13,500 bases of DNA from Bacteroidota bacterium. Lineage in GTDB: Bacteria > Bacteroidota > Rhodothermia > Balneolales > Balneolaceae. The notes beneath the pieces are model-generated. The model was not told the DNA's origin, did not search any database, and saw only the letters and a program-made list of their open reading frames with translations. The stretch covers positions 1 to 13,500 of the forward strand of contig JAGXIS010000082.1 of NCBI GenBank assembly GCA_024635465.1, read 5' to 3'. This document shows positions 7,193 to 13,500 of this stretch, in pieces (positions within the stretch are counted from its first letter, which is position 1; each line of letters starts with the position of its first letter). The translations under genes were made by a program, and so were the position numbers.

Positions 7193-8518
7193 ATGAATCT
7201 AACAGAAGAAGCAGTTTCCATATTTAAATCTACACTTTCAAATGTGGATCCGAAACTTTTTATTCCGGAAATAGTCACGCTTGATGCTTCAAATGCATAT
7301 TTCAAAGTCTATGAAGAAGAATTCAAATTGAAGAAAAATCAAAAAATCTATGTTATTGGAAGTGGAAAAGCCTCTTCAACAATGGCAGAAGCATTTGAAA
7401 AAATATTTTCTACACATATTCATTCCGGATTAATCATTGCTCCACCCCATTCGAAGTCTAATCTGAGAACGATTCAAATGTTAGAAGGTAGTCACCCTAT
7501 TCCGGACAAAAAAAGTCTGGACTCCACAATTAAGTATTTGGAATTTATTCAAACAATTCCACCGGGTTCTTATGTTTTTAATCTCATTTCCGGCGGAACA
7601 TCTGCACTTCTCTGTAAACCGGTGGGTTCAATATCTATTGAAGATTTGCAACATGTGTTCAAACTTTTGATTCAATCGGGTGCTTCGATACAAGAGATTA
7701 ATACGGTTAGAAAAACATTATCAGAAGTAAAAGGAGGGCAACTTTTAAAACATTTAAATCATGTTCATCTGTTAGATCTGATTATTTCTGACGTACCGGA
7801 TGACGATCTAAGATTCATTGGCAGTGGACCCACGGTTGCACAGGAAATTTCCTATGCTCAATCTATAGCAGTTACAAAAAAATATGATTTATGGAAGAAT
7901 TTGCCTGAAAAAGTGCACTTTCACCTTACAAAAAATGCATCAAAAGAGCGTGAAGAATCGGTGATTCATAACAACTATGATTTCGACAATCATAAGTCCT
8001 GGATTGTATCATCAGCTGTAAAAGTTGCAAGAGAAACGTCATCCATTGCAAATAAAAGAGGTTATGAAGTTGTCCTATTTGAACCGGCATGGACGGGTAA
8101 CATTGAAGATTTTGAAGAATTTATCTACCAAAACACGACTGAATATCTTAAAGATGGATCTAAAAAGAAGGTTTTGATCTTTTTTGGTGAGTGCACAGTT
8201 ACGATTTCAGGAGAGGGAAAAGGTGGCCGGAATCAAGAATTGGCCCTAAGAATGGCGAAAAGATTTAGTCGGCTAGACACTCCCTTAGCATTTCTAAGTG
8301 CCGGTACAGACGGTATTGATGGACCCACAGATGCGGCCGGTGCAGTCATCGATGGGAATACTGTGAATGATGCGAATGAGATGGGTTTGGATATTGAAAA
8401 ATACCTAAGTGAAAATGACAGTTATCACTTTTTTAAACAGTATGGTAATCATATCATTACAGGTCCGACCGGGAACAATGTGATGGACATTCAGATCGTA
8501 CTGATAAACGGTGCTTAA
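7193..8518 (+). CDS. glycerate 2-kinase, MOFRL/DUF4147 family
   Basis: This 441-residue cytoplasmic enzyme should phosphorylate D-glycerate with ATP to 2-phosphoglycerate, feeding lower glycolysis. The N-terminal DUF4147 domain shows YVIGSGKAS (53-61), GSHPIPD (99-105), LISGGTSALL (131-140), the INTVRKTLSEVKGGQL segment (169-184) and ISDVPDDDLRFIGSGPT (198-214). The C-terminal MOFRL domain shows GECTVTISGEGKGGRNQE (332-349), SAGTDGIDGPTDAAGA (369-384) and TGPTGNNVMD (423-432). Length and motif order are those of intact class II glycerate kinases. The gene is divergent from the cobalamin receptor and 124 bp upstream of pncB, so it may be its own transcription unit. Neighbouring genes for serine, glyoxylate or tartronate metabolism are absent. 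A GntP-type permease lies about 3.4 kb downstream and could supply substrate, but this is only inferred. Confidence 0.92.
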   Translation: MNLTEEAVSIFKSTLSNVDPKLFIPEIVTLDASNAYFKVYEEEFKLKKNQKIYVIGSGKASSTMAEAFEKIFSTHIHSGLIIAPPHSKSNLRTIQMLEGSHPIPDKKSLDSTIKYLEFIQTIPPGSYVFNLISGGTSALLCKPVGSISIEDLQHVFKLLIQSGASIQEINTVRKTLSEVKGGQLLKHLNHVHLLDLIISDVPDDDLRFIGSGPTVAQEISYAQSIAVTKKYDLWKNLPEKVHFHLTKNASKEREESVIHNNYDFDNHKSWIVSSAVKVARETSSIANKRGYEVVLFEPAWTGNIEDFEEFIYQNTTEYLKDGSKKKVLIFFGECTVTISGEGKGGRNQELALRMAKRFSRLDTPLAFLSAGTDGIDGPTDAAGAVIDGNTVNDANEMGLDIEKYLSENDSYHFFKQYGNHIITGPTGNNVMDIQIVLINGA

Positions 8519-8642
8519 ATTGACTTTCTTAAGTGGATTAGGTTTCAAATAAGAAATCTATTATCTCAGATCAAAAAGCTTGATTATCTTTCAGATTCAA
8601 AATAACAATGCTTACTTTAAAATCTAATTCATTGAGACAACT

Positions 8643-10049
8643 ATGTATGTAGATAATCCCGCTTCATTTACTGATTACTACGAGCTTACTATGGCTCAGG
8701 GATATTATTTATCCGGTATTCATGAGCGAAAAGCCAGTTTTGACTATTTTTTCAGAAAAGTTCCTTTTGAAGGTGGATATGTAATATTTGCAGGCCTCAA
8801 AGAGCTCATCGAAACCATCAAGCATCTTAAGTTCAGTGAGGAAGAGATTGAATATCTTGAAAAAGAAAATTTTTCAGATGAATTCATAGCTTATCTCAAA
8901 AACTTTCAATTCCGTGGTGATATCTGGTCGGCAAGAGAGGGTGATATAGTATTTCCGGGGGAACCCATACTCCGTGTGGATGGAAATTTATTGGAAACTC
9001 AGATCATTGAAACACTATTATTGAATGTGTTGAATTTTCAATCATTGATTGCAACCAAAGCAGCACGAATTAAATATGCAGCGGGTGAAAATTCTACCGT
9101 ATTGGATTTCGGATTACGAAGAGCTCAGGGATTAGCCGGTATTCATGCCACCAGGGCTGCTATGATTGGAGGATTTGATGGAACCTCAAATGTCTATTCT
9201 GCACAACGTTTCAACATTCGTGCCGGCGGTACAATGGCTCACTCCTGGATCCAGTCATTTGAAGACGAATTAACAGCCTTTCGTACCTATTCTGAACACT
9301 ATCCTGATTCGACGCACCTCTTGGTGGATACCTATAATACACTTGAAAGCGGTATACCAAATGCAATTACAGTTGCAAAGGAACTGAAGGAAAAAGGACA
9401 TGATTTGGTGGGTATTCGATTGGATAGCGGAGATTTAGCTTACTTTTCAAAACAGGCCCGTAAAATGCTGGATGCCGAAGGATTTCAAAATGTTAAAATT
9501 GCAGTGTCAAATCAACTGGATGAGCGTGTAATAGCAAGTTTACGTTCCCAAAATGCTCCCATTGACATATTTGGAGTGGGTACCCGACTTGTCACCGGTG
9601 ATGAGACACCTGCCTTGGATGGAGTTTATAAATTGGGTTCTGTCAATAATAAGCCCACTCTAAAAATTTCAGAGAATATTGAAAAAATCACTCTCCCCGG
9701 AAGTAAGAAGATCTATCGTTATTTAAATGATGATGGTTCATATTATGGAGATGCAATTATTCTAAATGAAGAAAAAGAGATACAGATAATGCATCATCCC
9801 ACCTTTCCTGCTAAAAAGAGTACACTTGTTGGGCGTGATTTCAGAGAGCTATTAATTCAGGTTATAAAAAGTGGAGATGAAATAACTCAAATGCCTGATG
9901 TGAAATCAATTGTGAAGTATAAAAAAGAACAATTTTCGAAGCTTCATCCTGAGTATAAACGATTTGATAATCCACATATTTACAAAATTGGTATCAGCAC
10001 ACAACTAATGGAAACCAGAGACCGGTTATTGGTCAGCTTAAAAAGCTAG
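8643..10049 (+). CDS. pncB: nicotinate phosphoribosyltransferase
   Basis: This 468-residue protein makes nicotinate mononucleotide from nicotinate and PRPP, coupled to ATP hydrolysis, in the Preiss-Handler route to NAD. Family landmarks are the N-terminal FTDYYELTMAQGYY (9-22), FRKVPFEGGYVIFAGL (37-52), DFGLRRAQG (155-163) and GFDGTSN (177-183). Next come GTMAHSW (196-202), whose H200 fits the conserved active-site histidine that is phosphorylated in studied homologues, RLDSGDL (259-265), and GVGTRLVTG (311-319) of the phosphoribosyl-binding region. It is followed after seven bases by pncA, which makes its substrate, so the two are almost certainly co-transcribed. The 124-bp upstream gap contains no confident promoter. 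The start ATG at 8643 leaves the normal N-terminus for the family. Confidence 0.95.
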   Translation: MYVDNPASFTDYYELTMAQGYYLSGIHERKASFDYFFRKVPFEGGYVIFAGLKELIETIKHLKFSEEEIEYLEKENFSDEFIAYLKNFQFRGDIWSAREGDIVFPGEPILRVDGNLLETQIIETLLLNVLNFQSLIATKAARIKYAAGENSTVLDFGLRRAQGLAGIHATRAAMIGGFDGTSNVYSAQRFNIRAGGTMAHSWIQSFEDELTAFRTYSEHYPDSTHLLVDTYNTLESGIPNAITVAKELKEKGHDLVGIRLDSGDLAYFSKQARKMLDAEGFQNVKIAVSNQLDERVIASLRSQNAPIDIFGVGTRLVTGDETPALDGVYKLGSVNNKPTLKISENIEKITLPGSKKIYRYLNDDGSYYGDAIILNEEKEIQIMHHPTFPAKKSTLVGRDFRELLIQVIKSGDEITQMPDVKSIVKYKKEQFSKLHPEYKRFDNPHIYKIGISTQLMETRDRLLVSLKS

Positions 10050-10056
10050 TTAACTC

Positions 10057-10671
10057 ATGAAAGCACTATTAATCGTTGATGTACAGAATGATTTTTGTCC
10101 CGGTGGAAATCTTGCCGTTCCAAACGGTGATGACGTAGTACCTGTTATCAACTCTCTAATTGAAGAATTTGACATCATCATACAGACACAAGATTGGCAC
10201 CCTTCCGATCACTCATCGTTTGCCTCCAATCATGACAATAAGGAGTCGTATGAGACAATTGAACTGGATTATGGCACGCAAGTTCTGTGGCCCGACCACT
10301 GTATTCAAGGCAGTAAAGGTGCTGAGTTTCATCCGGGATTAAATACGAATAAAACTCAAGTTATTATTCGTAAAGGTTTCCGGAAGAATATCGATTCCTA
10401 CTCTACATTCTATGAAAATGATCAAACCACAGGTACCGGACTTACCGGGTATCTTAGAGAAAGAGACGTAAAAGAGATATACACAACAGGATTAGCGACT
10501 GATTTCTGCGTAAAATGGTCTGTTCTCGATGGTATAGATGAGGGTTTTAAAATGTATTTAATTCAGGATGCCGTAAGAGGTATCGATTTAAATGGATCAC
10601 TTCAAGAGGCTATGAATGAAATGAAAGAGAAAGGAGCTGTTTTTATCACATCTGATCAAATTCATAAGTGA
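10057..10671 (+). CDS. pncA: nicotinamidase
   Basis: This 204-residue isochorismatase-fold hydrolase deamidates nicotinamide to nicotinate, the substrate of the preceding PncB. The catalytic triad expected for the family is visible: D8 in LLIVDVQNDF, K106 in IIRKGF and C151 in TGLATDFCVKWS. The metal-binding residues fit D46 and H48 in TQDWHPSDHSSF and H81 in WPDHC. The DSYSTF segment (113-118) is also typical. Length is close to that of bacterial PncA proteins. It begins seven bases after pncB and its last codons overlap the next gene through a GTGA junction (10668-10671), indicating a three-gene operon. It might also hydrolyse pyrazinamide, as family members usually do, but nothing here tests that. 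Confidence 0.95.
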   Translation: MKALLIVDVQNDFCPGGNLAVPNGDDVVPVINSLIEEFDIIIQTQDWHPSDHSSFASNHDNKESYETIELDYGTQVLWPDHCIQGSKGAEFHPGLNTNKTQVIIRKGFRKNIDSYSTFYENDQTTGTGLTGYLRERDVKEIYTTGLATDFCVKWSVLDGIDEGFKMYLIQDAVRGIDLNGSLQEAMNEMKEKGAVFITSDQIHK

Positions 10672-11768
10672 GAGAAATTGAATCTTTTGATGCTATCATA
10701 TTAGGTGCCGGGCTCTCCGGTTTATCTGTAGCCGATTCATTGATGGAGCTGGGATACCAATGTGCTATAGTTGATGCCGGTTTTCCCGGTTCAGGAGCTT
10801 CAGGAGCTCCAATGATGCTTGCCAACCCTGCAACCGGTCGAAGAGCACGTAGAATGTGGCGAGCTGAAGATTGTTTCGATTCATTACTGAAATACCTCAA
10901 CAAAATTGATAGAATAACAGGCAGAAGATGTTATAGTATGAATGGTGTTATTCGCCCTGCACTGACAGCTGAAATTGCTGATGATTTTAATAGATCCCCT
11001 GATAAATATGAATGGCTGCCTGGATGGATCGAGTGGATCGATTCTGAAAAATTTAGTGAACAGTTTCCCTATTTCAATACAAATTTTGGTGGGTTATACA
11101 TCCCTAAAGGTATCACTCTCAAAGGTGCTGATTATTGTGAATCTTTGGTTCAGTATTTGGAGTCGCAAAACTGCTACACATTATTTGGTTCAAAACCTGA
11201 GATCTTAAAAAATGGAAATCAATGGATTATTCAAATCGAGGGAGATATTCAGTTAATTACTCCGATTGTTATTGACGCCACAGGATATCAACAAGCTATG
11301 AATGAAAATTGGTCATTCATTCCTTTACATCCGATTAAAGGTCAAACAGCCACATTACATTTTGATGAAAATATTCCTTTAAAACATTCTGTATCAAGTC
11401 TTGGGTACATTGCCGTAATGCCAGAGAATCCCTATCAAATTACTGTTGGAAGCACTTATGAGCATCATTTCCGGGATCTAAAACCGGATCAGAAAGGACT
11501 CTCCTACTTGCAGGGAAAACTCGAAAAAACACTTCCCGGTTTTTGGGAAAAGTCAAAATCCGTTAAACAATGGGCATCTGTAAGAGTGAGTGTTCAGGAT
11601 AAAATGCCGGTAATCGGAGAACATCCCGAGTTAAAAGGTCTATTTTTTATTGGTGCAATGGGATCAAAGGGATTGATGATGAGCAGATATGTAGCAGACA
11701 TCCTGGCTCAAAAAATTTGCAATAGGATTCCACTTGAACCCTCTCTCTCCCTGGAAAGGTTTATCTAG
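10668..11768 (+). CDS. FAD-dependent oxidoreductase (DAO family), resembling the MnmC C-terminal domain
   Basis: The protein has 366 residues from a GTG start that shares four bases with the pncA stop (GTGA), so translation is probably coupled. Residues 8-36 form a Rossmann dinucleotide-binding motif, IILGAGLSGLSVAD with acidic D36 at the end of the second strand. SGASGAP (42-48) and NPATGRRARR follow. The C-terminal part has SVRVSVQDKMPVIG (304-317) and FFIGAMGSKGLMMS (326-339). The order GASG...VR...D.MP.IG...GxxGSRG-like is shared with the FAD domain of MnmC, which removes the carboxymethyl group from cmnm5U34 of tRNA. The methyltransferase half of MnmC is not present, so this would be a stand-alone MnmC2-like protein. 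Glycine or D-amino-acid oxidase are alternatives. The family (DAO) is sure; the substrate is not. Its link with NAD salvage is unexplained. Confidence 0.8.
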   Translation: MREIESFDAIILGAGLSGLSVADSLMELGYQCAIVDAGFPGSGASGAPMMLANPATGRRARRMWRAEDCFDSLLKYLNKIDRITGRRCYSMNGVIRPALTAEIADDFNRSPDKYEWLPGWIEWIDSEKFSEQFPYFNTNFGGLYIPKGITLKGADYCESLVQYLESQNCYTLFGSKPEILKNGNQWIIQIEGDIQLITPIVIDATGYQQAMNENWSFIPLHPIKGQTATLHFDENIPLKHSVSSLGYIAVMPENPYQITVGSTYEHHFRDLKPDQKGLSYLQGKLEKTLPGFWEKSKSVKQWASVRVSVQDKMPVIGEHPELKGLFFIGAMGSKGLMMSRYVADILAQKICNRIPLEPSLSLERFI

Positions 11769-11874
11769 TTTGATTTACAACCCTATCTCATTCCTTAAGT
11801 CTTAGTTTGATTAAAATTTTTAGAATGTATTTTTGATCTATCAATCATTTTTTTCTATTGTCAGGGGTTGAAAA

Positions 11875-11880
11875 TATAAT
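11875..11880 (+). promoter_or_regulatory. possible -10 element before the GntP permease gene
   Basis: A perfect TATAAT lies 16 bases before the ATG at 11897, within a 128-bp AT-rich gap after the oxidoreductase gene. No good -35 box is present at 16-18 bases upstream (the sequence there is T-rich, around TTCTAT), and the implied 5' leader would be only about 10 bases. It suggests that the permease may have its own promoter, but a chance match in AT-rich DNA is plausible. Confidence 0.25.
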
Positions 11881-11896
11881 TTAATCTTCAAACTCT

Positions 11897-13249
11897 ATGT
11901 CAGCCACATTCTTAATCGCTCTTACTGTTATAAGTATCTTGGTTTTACTCGTCCTGATTATTTATTACAGGATGCAAGCATTTATTGCACTCCTTGTAAT
12001 CAGCATGTTAGTGGCCATTGCAGGTGGTATACCTATCGATGAAATTATTACCACGATACAAGAAGGCATGGGAGGTATTCTCGGTTACATAGCCATTGTC
12101 ATTGGTATTGGGACTATGATTGGGGAAATTTTAAGAGTATCGGGTGGTGCCGGACAGATAGCAGGTACATTGATTAAAAGTTTTGGTGAGAAAAAAGCTC
12201 CCTGGGCACTTACTTTGATTGGGTTAATTGTAGCAATACCGGTTTTCTTTGAAGTAGCATTGATTCTTTTTATACCTCTTGTTTATGATCTAACAAGAAG
12301 AACCGGAAAATCGATATTAACCTATGGAATCCCTTTGGCAGCCGGTATTGCGGTCGCTCACTCGTTCATTCCCCCTACTCCCGGTCCGGTTGCTGTAGCT
12401 GCTTTAATTGGTGCAGATTTAGGTTGGGTAATCCTATTCGGATTGATCGCCGGTATTCCAGCAGCTATTGTGGGAGGGATTTTTTATGGACGATATATAG
12501 GTGAAAAAATAAAAGTCAGTGTTCCCGAGCATATGATCCCAAAAACTGAAGAGGACATGGTTACTGATATTAAGAAGATTCCCGGATTTGGAATTTCTAT
12601 CACCATTATCATTGTGCCTCTGGTATTAATTCTTATGAATACTGCATCCCAAGTAATATTTACTGAAGGGTCTCAAATGTACAATTGGATGGGATTCATC
12701 GGGCATCCGTTCACCGCTTTAACGATTGCATCCCTGTTAGCTTTCTATTTCCTTGGAACCAGGCTTGGGTTTACCCGAAATCAGGTTCAGGAGGTCGCGA
12801 CTCGCTCTATGCAGCCCGTAGGTATGATCATTCTTTTAACGGGTGCAGGCGGAGTATTTGGTAGAGTTTTGGTTGCTGCAGGGGTCGGAGATGTACTAGT
12901 AAATGTGATGGCATCAAGTAATCTGCCGGTTGTACTATTTGCATTTTTAGTTGCTACAGTTATACGTGTCGCCCAGGGATCTGCCACCGTTGCAATGGTT
13001 ACGTCAGCAGGTTTGATTGCGCCTATCATAGAAATAGCCGGTTATTCTCCCCCTATGATTGGATGTGTCGTGATTGCTATTGCTTGTGGTGCCACAGTAT
13101 TTTCCCATGTTAATGATTCCGGATTTTGGCTGGTGAAAGAGTTTATGGGTCTAACAGAGAAGCAAACGTTAATGTCGTGGACAGTATTGGAGACAATTAT
13201 CGGTGTAACGGGAGTTTTAATCGTATTGTTGATAAGTATGTTTTTGTAA
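11897..13249 (+). CDS. GntP-family permease (gluconate/sugar-acid:H+ symporter)
   Basis: This 450-residue inner-membrane protein is almost wholly hydrophobic, with about 12-14 transmembrane segments. Its length matches GntP carriers. Family features are MGGILGYIAIVIGIGTMIGE (58-77), SGGAGQIA (82-89), AIPVFFEVALILFIPL (113-128), HSFIPPTPGP (155-164) with its PPTPGP loop, and a C-terminal GCVVIAIACGATVFSHVNDSGFW-type region. Known members import gluconate and related sugar acids with protons. The exact substrate is not readable from sequence. No gluconate kinase is nearby. The nearest kinase is the glycerate 2-kinase at 7193-8518, so glycerate or a precursor is a reasonable but unproven guess. 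It sits 128 bp after the oxidoreductase gene and may be transcribed separately. Confidence 0.9.
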   Translation: MSATFLIALTVISILVLLVLIIYYRMQAFIALLVISMLVAIAGGIPIDEIITTIQEGMGGILGYIAIVIGIGTMIGEILRVSGGAGQIAGTLIKSFGEKKAPWALTLIGLIVAIPVFFEVALILFIPLVYDLTRRTGKSILTYGIPLAAGIAVAHSFIPPTPGPVAVAALIGADLGWVILFGLIAGIPAAIVGGIFYGRYIGEKIKVSVPEHMIPKTEEDMVTDIKKIPGFGISITIIIVPLVLILMNTASQVIFTEGSQMYNWMGFIGHPFTALTIASLLAFYFLGTRLGFTRNQVQEVATRSMQPVGMIILLTGAGGVFGRVLVAAGVGDVLVNVMASSNLPVVLFAFLVATVIRVAQGSATVAMVTSAGLIAPIIEIAGYSPPMIGCVVIAIACGATVFSHVNDSGFWLVKEFMGLTEKQTLMSWTVLETIIGVTGVLIVLLISMFL

Positions 13250-13359
13250 ATCATTAAAAACAAGCTTACCAAGCATTTGTACCCTTGTGAATTGATTGTA
13301 CACTTAATTGTATCCTCAAAATGGATATATAAGGACACATGAATATGGTTTTTAGACAT

Positions 13360-13388
13360 AAAAAAAGCCGCCTTATACAATGCGACTT
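13360..13388 (-). terminator. rho-independent terminator of the tRNA-Ser gene
   Basis: On the minus strand, AAGTCGC (13388-13382) pairs with GCGGCTT (13371-13365) through seven base pairs, including one wobble, around a 10-base loop, and runs into a T tract (13366-13360). It begins 10 bases beyond the tRNA 3' end. The opposite strand lacks a T tract, so it is unlikely to serve the GntP gene. Confidence 0.8.
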
Positions 13389-13397
13389 ATACTAGTG

Positions 13398-13486
13398 CGG
13401 AGAGAGAGGGATTCGAACCCTCGGTACCTTTTTCAAGGTACACACGCTTTCCAGGCGAGCCCGTTCGACCGCTCCGGCATCTCTCC
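13398..13486 (-). tRNA. tRNA-Ser (anticodon GGA)
   Basis: This is an 89-base class II tRNA on the minus strand. The acceptor stem GGAGAGA/TCTCTCC is fully paired, with discriminator G at 13398. The anticodon loop CTGGAAA has GGA at 13452-13450, reading UCC and UCU. The long variable arm has a GTACCTT-GAAA-AAGGTAC stem, and the T arm is GAGGG-TTCGAAT-CCCTC. The serine identity follows from anticodon, discriminator G and long variable arm. The 3' CCA is not encoded (the genome continues CACTAG). The anticodon stem CTCGC/GCGTG has one U-U mismatch at its second pair. Confidence 0.97.
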
Positions 13487-13500
13487 AAAAATGAATATCA

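Noticed and set aside
8570..8584. Short inverted repeat ATCAA-5-TTGAT before pncB
   Set aside because: Five A-T-rich pairs are expected by chance; no terminator or operator context supports it.
11766..11812. Direct repeat TAGTTTGATT at 11766-11775 and 11803-11812
   Set aside because: The first copy includes the oxidoreductase stop codon and the spacing suggests no function; chance in AT-rich DNA is likely.
13311..13327. Hairpin TATCC-7-GGATA after the GntP gene
   Set aside because: A five-pair stem without a following T tract; too weak to be called its terminator.
13042..13380. 112-codon minus-strand open frame
   Set aside because: It spans the 3' end of the GntP gene and the tRNA terminator, so it cannot be a credible gene.

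Overview
This 13.5 kb window looks like an ordinary chromosomal segment from an AT-rich member of the Bacteroidota/Balneolota group. That placement is inferred. It rests on a GWxTD-domain protein, a large FG-GAP repeat lipoprotein, a TonB-dependent receptor, and the absence of Shine-Dalgarno sequences in front of most genes. No insertion sequence, phage gene, CRISPR array or toxin-antitoxin pair is visible.

Layout from left to right. Positions 1-1384 (minus) hold the N-terminal 461 codons of an FG-GAP/VCBS repeat lipoprotein that runs off the left edge. Positions 1590-3200 (minus) encode a carboxyltransferase (beta) subunit of a biotin-dependent acyl-CoA carboxylase, closest to methylcrotonyl-CoA carboxylase. 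Divergent from it, 3327-4715 (plus) encodes a secreted GWxTD-domain protein. A long inverted repeat at 4731-4797 separates that gene from a convergent BtuB-like TonB-dependent receptor (4814-6715, minus), whose leader carries a cobalamin riboswitch (6843-7019, minus).

A run of plus-strand metabolic genes follows. First is a MOFRL-type glycerate 2-kinase (7193-8518). Next is a tight cluster of nicotinate phosphoribosyltransferase (pncB), nicotinamidase (pncA) and an FAD-dependent oxidoreductase resembling the C-terminal domain of MnmC. The last two genes overlap by four bases. A GntP-family permease (11897-13249) follows. The window closes with a minus-strand tRNA-Ser(GGA) and its rho-independent terminator.

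Functionally, PncA converts nicotinamide to nicotinate and PncB converts nicotinate to nicotinate mononucleotide, so the cluster is the entry arm of NAD salvage. The glycerate kinase and the GntP permease flank this cluster and could together handle uptake and phosphorylation of a sugar acid or glycerate, but that link is inferred from position only. The receptor and riboswitch form a self-contained vitamin B12 uptake unit. I see no convincing undescribed multi-gene system. The points most worth a second look are the oxidoreductase translationally coupled to pncA, a tandem 9-bp repeat filling a putative promoter spacer before the glycerate kinase, and the elaborate convergent terminator.
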